Positions 43,901 to 54,399 of a stretch of 64,000 nt of DNA are shown piece by piece. Origin of the DNA: Symsagittifera roscoffensis (lineage: Eukaryota > Xenacoelomorpha > Acoela > Convolutidae); assembly GCF_963678635.1 (NCBI RefSeq), contig NC_087070.1, forward strand, positions 19,997,318 through 20,061,317, in the 5' to 3' direction. The position numbers and the translations under genes are program-made. Numbering within the stretch: the first letter of the stretch is position 1; the number at the start of each line of letters is the position of its first letter. The notes beneath the pieces are model-generated. The model saw only the letters and a program-made list of their open reading frames with translations, had not been told where the DNA came from and searched no databases.

Positions 43901-44254
43901 ACAATGTGATTCTTCCAAACAATAAAAAACAAATGATTAACGAAAGGCGAAACTGCTCAGTGGCCATATTGTCAACAATATCACTAAACCTGGCGGAGAC
44001 GGGCGCGACATAATATGCTTTACAAATAATATTTCCATGACTGGTGATTTAATTCGCAATTTCAAGAAATCTTGTTTCCCGGACTGTTATGCTCATGCAG
44101 AAATTTTTCAATTTTTTCGTATCATGGCTGCATATTATAAAAAGATCTGTTATTTTCGTATCACATTTAATAAACTGATTGAAAATTGGAATCGATGTTT
44201 TTGCTCATTTCAGATAGATTAAGTAGATTCAGTTTTGCTTAAAATGACGACCAT
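40959..44254. repeat. 3-kb tandem duplication, copy 2 (3.3 kb)
   Basis: Matches 37892-40958 with about a dozen visible base differences, plus one insertion of 228 bp, exactly three satellite units, near 42070-42290. Confidence 0.93.
41092..42400 (+). repeat. 76-bp satellite array (in copy 2)
   Basis: Same array as at 38025 but with about 17 units: a block of three units starting at 41863 recurs at 42091. Confidence 0.92.
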
Positions 44255-44447
44255 ATTTGATGTTGTTTCGTCACTATGATTACATAATATTGCGTTTGTT
44301 GACCGCCAAAATGAAGGTGATTAAACCCAAGGTTAGTTAGTATTGCAAACAACTAGCAGTCGTTAAGTTGAGCTCAGAATGCGTTAAAATTAACCAGAAA
44401 GGTAGAGTTCAAAATTTCTGGAGGCTTGAGAGAATTATCTTGCAACG

Positions 44448-44622
44448 ATGTTGTTGAGTGAGTTCAGAGTTACTCGTGAGCAGTTAGACGGATTGAAGAA
44501 ATACAAGTATTCATCATCGACCAGTTCTCTAATTGATAACAATTTCCTGCTGCCGGGATTTTGGAATTTGATCCAGAAAAGGCTCCCGAGAAATTTATCC
44601 CCTAATTTGATCACACTTGCTG
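44448..44622 (+). CDS. CDP-alcohol phosphotransferase exon 1
   Basis: Starts at the only plausible ATG; ends 'gctg' before gtaagt (phase 1). Codes the N-terminal amphipathic part and 'RNLSPNLITLA', where family members have 'APNLITL'. Confidence 0.85.
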
Positions 44623-47600
44623 GTAAGTTGGTAATTGAAGTCCTAATTTTTTGGAAGGTTCGGATATGCTTAGCCTAAATATCTTGCGGTTGGGTGGGAA
44701 AACCCGAGCGTTATATCGAGAAGAGTAAATTGTAGCGTTTGAAAAACACCATCAAAAAGCTATGAAAATACAATTAAATTATGTGGTGGAAAAGATCTAA
44801 ACGAAAGCCTAGAACTTCGATAGTCATAGTAAAATAGGCATATCAGGAACCTAGGGTTCCTTTTGTTAAAATCATTTAAAAAAGTCTTGTATAAATAAAA
44901 GCCCCTGAAAAAGCACTGATTGGTTGAAAAACATCACCACCATATTACGGAGCTAACAAATATATATCCTTTAGCTGTAGTTCATAATTGTAATTTACCT
45001 TGTGCAGAAAACAGAACGTTTTGGACAAACCGGGAAAAGACTGGTATGAAATTGAATTTATTCCTAACAGGAAGATACAATTTTAGCAATAACTCCAGGA
45101 TAATAGTAACATTATCATAAGGCATATTGGACAGTAGAAGGAAAAATGACTAGACAAATAAAATTATACCTAAAAAGTTTAAGTGTTTAGATGCTAGATG
45201 GAGCTAAAAATAATGTCGATTTTTTTTTCACTGGAGTAAAACTAAATAATAGTTTATCGGCTTCTTCTTCAAATTTGCTCGTATTTAGTCTAAAACCGCT
45301 CGATTTGACTAAAACTCAAACATTTGAAACCAGTTTTTCTTGACACTGAGAAAACTTTTTGGTTGTTTTTGATGTTGATAGGCACGTCTGAAAGGGATTT
45401 AGTGTGATATGACACTCGACCACTTCTGATGATTATTTGCGGTACCTGATTTTGTGTGACGAAAAGAAAAAACTAAAACACACCTGAAGACAATAGTTCC
45501 TCCCCATTTTCAATTGTCGTAACAAGAATATCCCCGGACTGTGCCAGTAGCGCATAGTATTCCCACCATCGTCATTTTCTAAACAATTTGCGAAATTAGC
45601 GAGAAAAAATGTATATATTTTCAACATTTTCTTATTTCGTGTTTTTTGAATTTGCCGGTGAAAATAGGGGGGGGGGGGTCGTTATACAGTGAATTTAATT
45701 TTGCGAACTACTAGATACCTGCAAAAAACCATTTTAGTTGCTGAGCGAAAGTTTCAGCCTTGCACAATAACCAGGCCCCAAATGATTCTTGTAGCAGCAG
45801 AATTGGCAGAAGTCGGCTTTTGAGGCAGAGTATTTTAAAGAGCTGCAGAAAGAGCAAAATTTCAAACATACGGCAGAATTTGCCGATTTTTCTCAAAAAT
45901 CTTTTTTAAAATCATTAAATGAATTCTTCAATTTTAATTCTCAGAAATAAATAAATTGCATCTATCCACTACTCTACTAAGCTGCAATTTTGTTTCCTGG
46001 AAGGGCTCTGCTTATTCTCCAAATTGAATTTTTTTATCTCGAAAAGCGGTAAAAACAGTAGTTGGTTTTTAAATAAACGCGTGATCAAACTGGAGTATAG
46101 ACTTTTTTCGGGTTAACAACTTGTTTAACAGAATCATTGAACCACTTCTATATTGGTTCATAATGAGTTCAAACTTCTATGCATTTCGTGCAGCTTAGCC
46201 TGGAGGTAACGAATATGCCTGGGATGGCAAAGATCGTGGGTTCGAAGCTGACCAGGACCTATTTTTTTCAAAGGGGAAAATATTCTGTTTCAATTAAAAT
46301 TGTCGGCCAATTATTTGTCTGCTTATCTGTTTTCGGCTTAGTTGTCACTTCTTGAAATCATTTTTTTGTTGCGCGCACTTTTTTTAATGTTGCTTTTGGT
46401 GTTTGATTTACTCCTACAATTTGTTTGTACTTTTACTTACCTTTGGATTCGTATTTGCTTCTTTGTTTTTTTGTTTCACTGAAAAAAAATTCCTCGGCCC
46501 AAATTATTTCGGTCTATTTTTTAGTTGCTTATTGTCCTAACTTAGGGTCGTTTCAAGAGACACATAACTTGAACACACCCGTTCGCATTTTTCATGTTGT
46601 TTGTATTTTTGTTGAAATTTCCTTTTTTTCATAATGGAAAATTATTTCCAAATTCATTTGAAAAGTTTTAGTTACAGCCTTCGAAAAAGTCTGTGGGGGA
46701 ATATTTGACCCATATTTTTGGTATTTTTTCTAGAACGGTTTTGACAAGAACAGTTTTGAAAAGCTCCTTGCATGAGCGGCTACGACCAAATTTTTTCTAC
46801 TCAAAGTTATGGCCCTCGGAATGGTCAAATATTTGATTTCTGGCCGTTTACTAAACTTTTTGAATATTCTCGAAAACTATCCCGCCATATTTGAGATTTT
46901 GGGATCTCTTCAAAGAACGGGTTGCGGGAAGCTCATTTGCTTATGCTACTTTTCCCAAATTTTTATGACACCAAGAGTTGGCCCTCGGAATAGTCAAATT
47001 TTGATTTTTTGACTTGTAAGTTTTTGAAATTTCTCGAGAACTACACTTGTCGGAAATGTCAAATTGATTCTCGGAAATGCTATGAGTATTCTCTGCTTCA
47101 GCGGCCATAAGCTGCTCTTTGCAGGAAAAAGTCATGGATTTTGGAGATCCTTGTGACCATCTTTTAGAACTTATGATCATTTTTTAGAAACTGAATTTTC
47201 TTAAAATGTACTCATTCAAATCTGAGATGAAAAGTTTAGCTGAAAGAAACGGTTGCGATAATGGTTCCTGCAGAAACGGTTACTCCTTGGGAAAATTTAT
47301 CATCTCAAATTTTCTTACTCTTATCAATCATTTTAGTGCCGCATCAGTATAGCAAATTAATTCAATATCAATCTCATACCTCCAGCTTTAGCTGAGCCTC
47401 TAGTTGTTTTTAATGGAGACATGCGAAAATTTTGGTTCACTTAGTCTTTTTTTAACATTTAAAACTTTTTTCGACTTATATATTTTTTCTATGTTTGTGT
47501 TGTATCGCAAGTGGTGCGAAGCTCCGCTTCGCCTCTGTGTTACTAAAATTTTTTCTATAGAGCACCAGAATTTGCTTTTGCTCTATATGGCAGCTGAGTT

Positions 47601-48645
47601 TCCTAGGCTAGGGCATTAACCCAACGTAGCTTTTGAAAGCACTTACTAATAGCTTCGTGTGAAATCAATTTTATTTGCATTATGTAATGAAGTGGCTCTT
47701 GTACTAAAATTTTTCACGCCTCGCTAAAAAAAAAGAAATTTTTCAGCCTTTTTTTTCAGATTGGTCAAATTTATCGTCCTTTGCAGTGCTGGAATTACAA
47801 TTGAAAGAGGGGTGATATGATACATTAATCAGCCTCATCTGACATTTATTTGTGGCACTTAAGTTCAATCTCGAGCCTAAACTTCTGCATCAGCTATGGC
47901 CGCAGCAAACATTTTTCAGTTAATCTTATTGTCATTTGAATTCTTGTTCTTAATCTATGCCCGATAATAGAAGAAAACAGACTAATTTCATTTTGAAAGC
48001 TTTGAGGAAATCAGGTTAAAAGTATTCCCTTTTTATTTATAGGTTTCCTAGTGAATGCACTTGGCTTTGCCCCTCTCGTGCTCTACTCCTTCGATCTCTC
48101 CGACCCTCGACCTCTCTCCCTCCTCCTGCTAGCTGTATCATGTGGATTCTTCTACAACACCTGCGACAACCTAGGAACTTTTCCTTTATATTTGGAAATT
48201 TGGCTCGAGATATTTTTGAATAATTTCGTAGTTATGAAAGTGCGACAACCTAGGAACTTTTCCTTTATATTTGGAAATTTGGCTCGAGATATCTTTGAAT
48301 ATTTTCGTAGTTATGAAAGTGTGTTAGGATATTTTTTAGAAAGTATGACAGGACTTTGTTTTTGAGCAACGGTAAACAACAGGCCAAAAAATGAAACAGT
48401 CTTATAAAACTAACTTTAACGGAGAGGAAAGTGACTTTAAACACAAACTTCCATAGGAAACAAAGGAAACTAACTTTAATAAAGGAAAAGTGGTTCACCT
48501 TAGACGGTATGCATGCGCGTGCGCTTGGAGTGGGTAGTGTGGTTGGGGAGTTGTTCGACCATGGACTGGATAGTATGGCCAATGTGTTCCAGTTGTTTCC
48601 TGTCGTCATGGCCCTGGAGATGATCAAACTGGATTTCTACTTCAT
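44448..48645 (+). CDS. CDP-alcohol phosphotransferase, choline/ethanolamine phosphotransferase family (5' exons only)
   Basis: Three exons seen: 44448-44622, 48043-48174, 48504-48645. Residues 1-58 resemble the N-terminus of CEPT1/CHPT1/EPT1 enzymes ('LKKYKYSSSTSSLID', 'SPNLITLAG'). Two membrane segments follow and then the complete signature D-G-x2-A-R-x8-G-x3-D-x3-D at residues 103-125 (DGMHAR...GELFDHGLD). These enzymes make phosphatidylcholine or phosphatidylethanolamine from diacylglycerol and CDP-choline/ethanolamine in ER/Golgi membranes; the signature Asp residues bind metal and the CDP group. 'FYNTCDNLDGMHAR' is close to the yeast/animal 'TCDAIDGMHAR' block. Exon 3 breaks off at 'LDFYFM' before gttagt; the remaining seven or so helices were not found downstream. 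Which substrate is used cannot be told. Confidence 0.88.
44690..45231. other. phosphotransferase intron 1, left part
   Basis: No repeat family or gene recognised. Confidence 0.35.
45232..45535 (-). repeat. F2 repeat copy (reverse)
   Basis: Minus strand: caattgaaaatggggaggaa ... caggtgtgttttag ... cacacaaaatcaggtacc ... tcgagtgtcatatcacacta. Same order as the copies at 52494 and 61210. Confidence 0.65.
46070..46350 (+). repeat. S1 tRNA-related SINE copy
   Basis: 'gagtatagacttttttcggg', 'ggttcataatgagttcaaac', 'cttagcctggagg', B-box-like 'gggttcgaagctg', 'aggacct' and tail 'tctgcttatctgttttcggc'. A full S1 outside the tandem array. Confidence 0.65.
46690..47300. repeat. decayed 150-180 bp monomers (locus 2 of 3)
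   Basis: 'ttatggccctcggaatggtc' (46808) and 'ttggccctcggaatagtc' (46978) are about 170 bases apart; 'tctcgaaaactatcc' and 'tctcgagaactacac' show the same spacing. Confidence 0.6.
48043..48174 (+). CDS. CDP-alcohol phosphotransferase exon 2
   Basis: Acceptor atttatag. Codes 'GFLVNALGFAPLVLYSF', 'PLSLLLLAVSCGFFYNTCDNL' (two hydrophobic segments). The 3' border is set by protein homology: 'ctag' then gaactt, a GA rather than GT donor. Confidence 0.75.
48162..48319. repeat. 79-bp tandem duplication across the exon 2 / intron 2 border
   Basis: tgcgacaacctaggaacttt starts at 48162 and again at 48241; the copies differ at a few positions only. The duplicated block includes the last 13 coding bases of exon 2. 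Confidence 0.9.
48504..48645 (+). CDS. CDP-alcohol phosphotransferase exon 3
   Basis: Acceptor caccttag; codes the catalytic signature and 'SMANVFQLFPVVMALEMIKLDFYF'. Donor gttagt at 48646, phase 2. The frame is also open upstream of 48504 to 48431, but that part has no homology. Confidence 0.82.
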
Positions 48646-49077
48646 GTTAGTCAAATCATTTCTTAATTTCACCTTAAAGCGATCGGAAGGTAGACTGGTA
48701 TATTTTTTCAGTTGTTAACTAGCAGTTGGTTAATGTCTAGCAAACCGTTTCCAAGCACTAAGATAAATTGTTATTTATGAATTAATTTACGAATTAATTA
48801 AACCTAAAAGTCTACGTAAGCGTACAATATTTTATATCAAAAACACACCTGAAACTACTACATTGGCATGGGACAGCTCTTGAGGAGGAGTCGGACAAAA
48901 TATATACGTCCAGCTCTCAAACCCTACCTGAACAACAAGAATCAAGTTGGCAGTTTAATCTTAGTCTGTCCAGATTATATATGATGGTCGGATAAATGTA
49001 AATTTCGATTGTAAAAGTCCTATTTCCTTTAATGTTAGTTGTAAGTCCGCGATGGTTGTGATGTGCAAACGATTTTA

Positions 49078-49121
49078 AAGTAGAGTTGATGAACGTGGTT
49101 CAGACCTATATCGGTCGTGAT

Positions 49122-49158
<37 letters not shown>

Positions 49159-49560
49159 CGTTTTTGTTCACGCTCAAAATTTACCTTTTCGCGGTTTGAT
49201 TTTTGATTTCTTTTTAAGTTCAGTCACTTCCTTTGTTGAACGGAAGACAAACTCCACTATCGAACAGCGAAAGTGTTAAGGTTACAAAAAACGTGATCAA
49301 CTTCTAACTTCGAAAAACGAATTTAATTATCAGCTTTCCCAATAAAATAAAAATTTTACCTTTTGTTCCAATTTTCTCAAATTGGGTTTGTTTTATCGAA
49401 AAAGTGTCAATCTTAAATTATTCTAAAATTTCAAGGAGCTTTAAGGCCAGATAATTGTTTCTTTGAAGTTCGATAATTGAGATTTTTTCAAAAAGTATAT
49501 TTTTTATTTATTTGCATTCATTGACTCTTTTCCAACTGTCTGTTGGCTATGTTTTTATGG
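49078..49560 (+). repeat. F1 repeat copy with long poly-T
   Basis: gttgatgaacgtgg, then about 35 T (49124-49158), then gacaaactccactatcgaac, aaaaacgtgatcaac and ttgactcttttccaactgtc. The poly-T sits where other copies have 8-10 T. Confidence 0.7.
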
Positions 49561-49839
49561 TGGCAGGTTATCAAAAGATTCAGATTTGATTACAAATTTT
49601 TATTTACACATGCGAAGCGCAGAGTATAATTACGAAGGATTTTTTTTCTAACCTAAGTCGCCAATTAAAGTGATCATTTGGTGGCACTTTTGGTATATTT
49701 CAGTTTAATCATATTTAAACTTATTTAAGCTTTAACAATGTTTGATGGCATATGTTGCTGCTTTATTTTGAGCTGGTGTTAGATCTTGTTTGAAACAAAA
49801 ACATGTTTTATGAAAATGTATGGATTTGTTGTTTTTCGG

Positions 49840-50760
49840 GTTTTTTTGCGACACTTGGAAAATGTTTGCACTTTTCGCTGAAATTTCAATTTTTCTCAAA
49901 AACTACCACCGATTTTCAAAAATTTTTTAACGAAAAACCGGAAAAAATTGGCTGCTCTTCTATCTGCCTGCATCTGTTGCTAGTCTCTTTTACTTTTACC
50001 TCACGTTCTACGGTCAAAGTTTAAGGAGGTAGAATTTTGGCCTATTTGTTTTGAATTTTTTCCTTTTCTCAAATATTAAATGCACAAATCTGAGATGAGG
50101 GTTTCAGTAAAAAAAAATTATGTGGATTTTTCTCTCTCAAGCGGCTATTCCCTAAAATTGGCAAAAAAAAGTTTTCTCAAAAATTACTATGCTAAATCTG
50201 ATATTAAGGGTTCAACCGAAAGAAAAATATCATTTGCGAATCTGACCTGCGCAAGCGGGTATACCCTGCGTTTTGAAAAATTATATGGCCTTAGAAAATG
50301 TCCAATTTTTGATTTTCTGCCCGTTTTTTGGAAAGTATTCTTTTTTTCAAAACTAACCTGCTGACTTTGACGTTGATATTCATTGCAACTAACATGGTGC
50401 TTAGATTTTCACTGCGTAATGTGTTTTACCCTGTTTTTTTTTGTAAAACTGATATGGACTTGGGAACAAATCCTTTTTAAATTTTAACAGTTTTTTTTTG
50501 AAATTCCGTTTCTATTCTCTAAAACTACTAGCTAAATCTGATTTTAGGGTTTCAATCTAAAAATCAAGGTATGGGAAGCAGAGGCTATTTTCATGCTTAT
50601 CTAGCGAAAAGTTTATGGATTTAGGAAAGTCAAATATTGGTCGATTTTTGGAGTCTTCACTTTTTTCCGAAAATCCCCAAGCCAATCTGATATAGAGACT
50701 TCAATTGAAAGAGCGAGTAGTAGTTTTTTTCTTGAACAAAACGGTCAATCACCTAGTTAA
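49840..50760. repeat. decayed 150-180 bp monomers (locus 3 of 3)
   Basis: Words 'tctcaaaaactaccac', 'tctcaaaaattactatgc', 'ctctaaaactactagc', 'aaaatccccaagccaatctg' and 'ttcaatcgaaa'-like blocks recur about every 160-200 bases, at least four monomers. Confidence 0.5.
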
Positions 50761-50954
50761 GTAGAGAAACACTAGGGTTTAGCGTGAAGTTCATTTTTTC
50801 GATTAAATGATTAAAAATAGTAGAAACGGTGGATCTAGCATTACCTGGGTCACTAGTTTATTTCCCTGCAACTGAGGTGCAGATGCGAGGATGTTAGACT
50901 CCTAATCATCAGGCCGGATATTCAAATCGGAACATATAAATATTTTTTTTTTGG

Positions 50955-51193
50955 TCGAATTTTAGCTGCATAACATTGGAAATTTGATAGAAACTGTAGC
51001 TGCTTTATTGGTGACCAGTATTAGGAAAGCAACAAGTGGTCGTCGAGCAGATGTGAGAACGTGATACTCCTAGTCTCAACAGTTTTTTTCCAGGTGTATT
51101 TTTAATCTTTTCCTTATTTCACTTTGTGCTTGTTTAGAGCTCTTTTTTGCATTTTCCTCGCTTGTGTTTGCAAAGTGCAGCTTCGCCTCTGTG
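50955..51193 (+). repeat. decayed S2 SINE-like copy
   Basis: 'cataacattggaaatttgat', 'tgctttattggtgaccagt', and the 3' end 'cctcgcttgtgtttgcaaag' + 'tgcagcttcgcctctgtgt', the S2 terminus. Confidence 0.5.
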
Positions 51194-52139
51194 TCAATTT
51201 ATCTATCATAGCCCTACGATCAAATTACAGCGCTCAATAATTGAAAAAGCATATTGTTGTACAAGTTTTTTTGTTACTAAGATGTCGGGCTATAATCGGA
51301 AAGATTTTTTTTGTAGCTGTTAGAATCTTTCCACTATAGCTGACAGTACATTTTAGAGCCTCGAAATCCCAATAGTTAAGTTACTTTTTGTTCGTGTACA
51401 CGAGATTGTAACAGGAAATGTTTATGTTTCGCATTTCTGTTTCTGCTGGTCCGATTTGTATACTTTGGCTTAACTCAACGTTGGCTCTTCGAGTACCCTC
51501 TTTTGTTTTGCACCGAAATTTGATCTCTCAAATACTATTTAAAATCACTTCTATGGTTGTATTATAAATCATACTAAAACACTACCTCAGTGTGAAAAAG
51601 TTGAAGCAACTTTTTCAACGTGCAAATTTGCCGTATAAACATCATTTAGACAGGTTTTCCTCGAGGGGTTTGGGTAACAAGAAAAGAGCCACTTTTTTAA
51701 ATTGAAGGAAAGTGGGTACATCAATTACACTAGATTAAATGATATTTCGAAGACATCACGTGCTCTGTGCTTGTCTCACGTGCCATATTACTCTCTTCTC
51801 TCGTAACTAACAAAGTTTCCCACAAAAATTATCTTGCTAATAAACTGACATGCCAGGAGCAGCCATCTCTAAAAAGCCTCCTGCCAATACAGCGAGGCAA
51901 TTACAATCAACCGAGAAGCTTTCTCCGTTACCTTGTTGTTGCAAAATGGCATATCCTACGGACTCCTAAATTTTCATGTCCTTTATAAGATAAATTTTTT
52001 TGGGAATCCATATGTGTTTTTATACGTTTTTATAATGAAACTAGTAACTTTTGCTGAGTGATTTGAAAATAAAAATTAGAAAGCCTCCTTAAACTGCTGT
52101 GCGCCTCCAATTTTTGCTGCTGAGGTAACGGAAGAAAGC

Positions 52140-52210
52140 AATGATAGCAGCAAAGCGTCCTCGGTGGCCCGAGCGGGATTCGAACTGGTGCCCCTGATCC
52201 GCAGACCCAT
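52140..52210 (-). repeat. tRNA-like 3' fragment
   Basis: The minus strand reads gggtctgcggatcagggg, then accagttcgaatcccgctcg and ggccaccgaggacgc: a perfect B box and what looks like a tRNA 3' half. No A box lies upstream at tRNA distance, so it is a fragment or part of a SINE, not a tRNA gene. Confidence 0.4.
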
Positions 52211-52493
52211 CTTTCTCTCTCCTCCTCTTATGTTCTGCTTCAAAGGCTGTCAAGTGGGCATTCCGTGTGGCAGATGTAGACAGATGGTGCGACCCAATAA
52301 ACGAAACGCAGGCACTGGTTTCTTGATAGTGTTAACTCCGTTTACATTTTTCCTATATTTTTTCGACGGCGATACTTTATTAACGAGCTGTTATTTTGTG
52401 AAATGATTATTATTGCACAATGGCTGTTATGTTCATCTTACAGATATAATCTGTCCGAATTTCTGCGGGGTTTTTTGAACTCGTGGGTATTTA

Positions 52494-53060
52494 TTGTTCC
52501 GACCATTGAAAATGGGGAGGAACTTTGAATTCGGGTGTTTTAGTTTTTCTTCTTTTTGTTTTCCACGCAAAATCAGGTACTAAAATAATTATCGGAATGA
52601 GTCGAGTGATATATCATATTAAAGCCCTTTCAATTGTGATTCGAACGACATTAATTTTTTTCTCGCAGTGTTCAGAAAAACCGGTTTGAAATTTTTGATT
52701 TTTGGTCTAATTTCGAGCTAATAAGTTGACCGTGTTTTCTAACAATAGCTTATTTAAGCTTAATTTAAGCCGTGAAAACTTAGTTTAACTCAAAAAAGGT
52801 AGTTTTTGGAGTTTTTAAGCGCAATTTTGGGAATCAAAAGTTGAAAATTCAAAAAATTTAAAAAATTTGAAAAGTTTTTTTTTGAAATTTTATCAATTTT
52901 TTTTTTCGTTTTTCTAGTTATTTTTCTTCAAAAACTGTTTTCCAATTGACCAATTTTTTATGACTCTCAAATGTTCCTAAATTCTATTTTTTTTGCTCAG
53001 ATCTTTTTATCACAACATGCAGAAAAAAACGACATCAATTTGAAAAAAAAATTTGTATTT
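52494..53060 (+). repeat. F2 repeat copy
   Basis: gttccgaccattgaaaatgg, ttttccacgcaaaatcaggt, 'gagtgatatatcatattaaa' + 'gccctttcaattg', then 'gaaaaaccggtttg'. Shares this order with 61210. Confidence 0.75.
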
Positions 53061-53533
53061 TCTTAAGACTGTGGTCCGAACATTCTGTGCTACTTGCACA
53101 GTAACCGGCTATCCTTGTTCGGGTATTTTTTTGTCTGCTCAAACCTGATAACCCTAAATTGCGCTCTTCCATTTTTTGCTATAATTGAACTGAACTGTAG
53201 TGAGAATGCCCTTTCTTTTAAAACATTCAGCAAATACGATCATCAGGAACCAGTGTTCATTATGTGCTTGGGTGTTCCTAGGCTTAATTCAAGAGGATCT
53301 CATCACGCAACTGAGCAATCATTACCTGCTGAACTTCTGGATATCGGAGACAGTACATACTAGCTTCTTCCAAGAACATCCCCAGTTGAATAGACAGGCA
53401 TAAAATTACACAACTATTCGAGATGGCTTCAGTTAACAAGCTCATCATGGGTCAACTAATTATGAGTTTTTCTTATTTTAGCCCCTCCCCAGTCTTGTAA
53501 CAAAGAAATATATGCCCCCACTCAGTAATTTTA

Positions 53534-53752
53534 GGCTCTTTTCCAGTCCCCCCCCCCCCTTCAAATTTAATTTTGAAAAGCTTATTTAACGTTGTCATAA
53601 TGCAATGAAATTTGGCGTGGTGAACAAATCGACAACTGTGAACAGATTTGTTCTTCATACTTTACAGCATAACATCACGCATTTAGCCGTAATAACACGT
53701 AAATCAAACATAAAACTCGGTATTTTGAAAGGGGGGAAACTGGAAAAGTGCC
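53534..53752 (-). mobile_element. short inverted-repeat transposon (MITE), copy 2, with 8-bp target duplication
   Basis: 219 bp, an inverted relative of the element at 20274-20490 along its whole length. Ends ggctcttttccagtcccc / ggggaaactggaaaagtgcc. Flanked by the identical 8-mer taatttta at 53526-53533 and 53753-53760. An 8-bp duplication is typical of hAT (and P) superfamily transposons. Confidence 0.85.
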
Positions 53753-53904
53753 TAATTTTACTATTACAGGGTTATATTGTGCTGGCTCTTTTTTTAATTA
53801 CATTTGTTTTTTTTGCAGCTTTGGTTATTTACGCAATGAAGCCTTGTAAGTGTCAATATAGGCTCGTTTCGGCTCCTTTCCATTCCCTTATTTGAAGCAC
53901 CCTT

Positions 53905-54180
53905 AAAATAAGCTAGGATTTGCAACCGGGTGCTAGATTTTTTCCCGTAAAAAAACTTTGTTCACAGAACTAGCACGCGAAAAAGTGACACGCGCTTCAA
54001 CTCGATCTAGGTTAAATTTAAATTGCCCAACCATTCAGTGCTTTAAGCGTAGAGGGAACACCCTTGCATGAGACGACAAAAGCCTTCAGCCCAAATCCGA
54101 CCGGGATCTGTTTTTATTGCAAATTGGAAACTTTCTGCTTTTGGGTTAATGTCTGTCTATTAATTTTCGCTCTTTTAGGA
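53905..54180 (+). repeat. decayed S1 SINE copy
   Basis: 'ttgcaaccgggtgctagatt', 'cttgcatgagacgacaaaag', 'aaatccgaccgggatctg' and tail; the B box is damaged (cccaaatccg). Confidence 0.45.
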
Positions 54181-54399
54181 GGTTCAGTTTTTTGAACATT
54201 CCAAATTCCATTTTTAAAATCCCAGTAGTGGTAGTTAACTTAATTATGGCACCATCATTTACAAATTTTATCGGTAAAAATGTTGAGAGAGGGAGAAAAA
54301 TTGATTTTAACTGTGTTTCACAAATCACCAACTGTTGGAATAGATGAAATTTTAGACATTCTACAAGAAGACTAGACATTCTAGAATTTTAGACATTCT

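Noticed and set aside
51767-51988. 73-codon frame as a gene
   Set aside because: Begins with a non-ATG codon, no homology or splice support; somewhat higher GC only.
53094-53403. Overlapping frames here as the missing later exon of the phosphotransferase
   Set aside because: Short hydrophobic stretches (CAWVFLGLIQ or PVFIMCLGV) resemble the family only vaguely; no motif, frame or splice phase confirms it.
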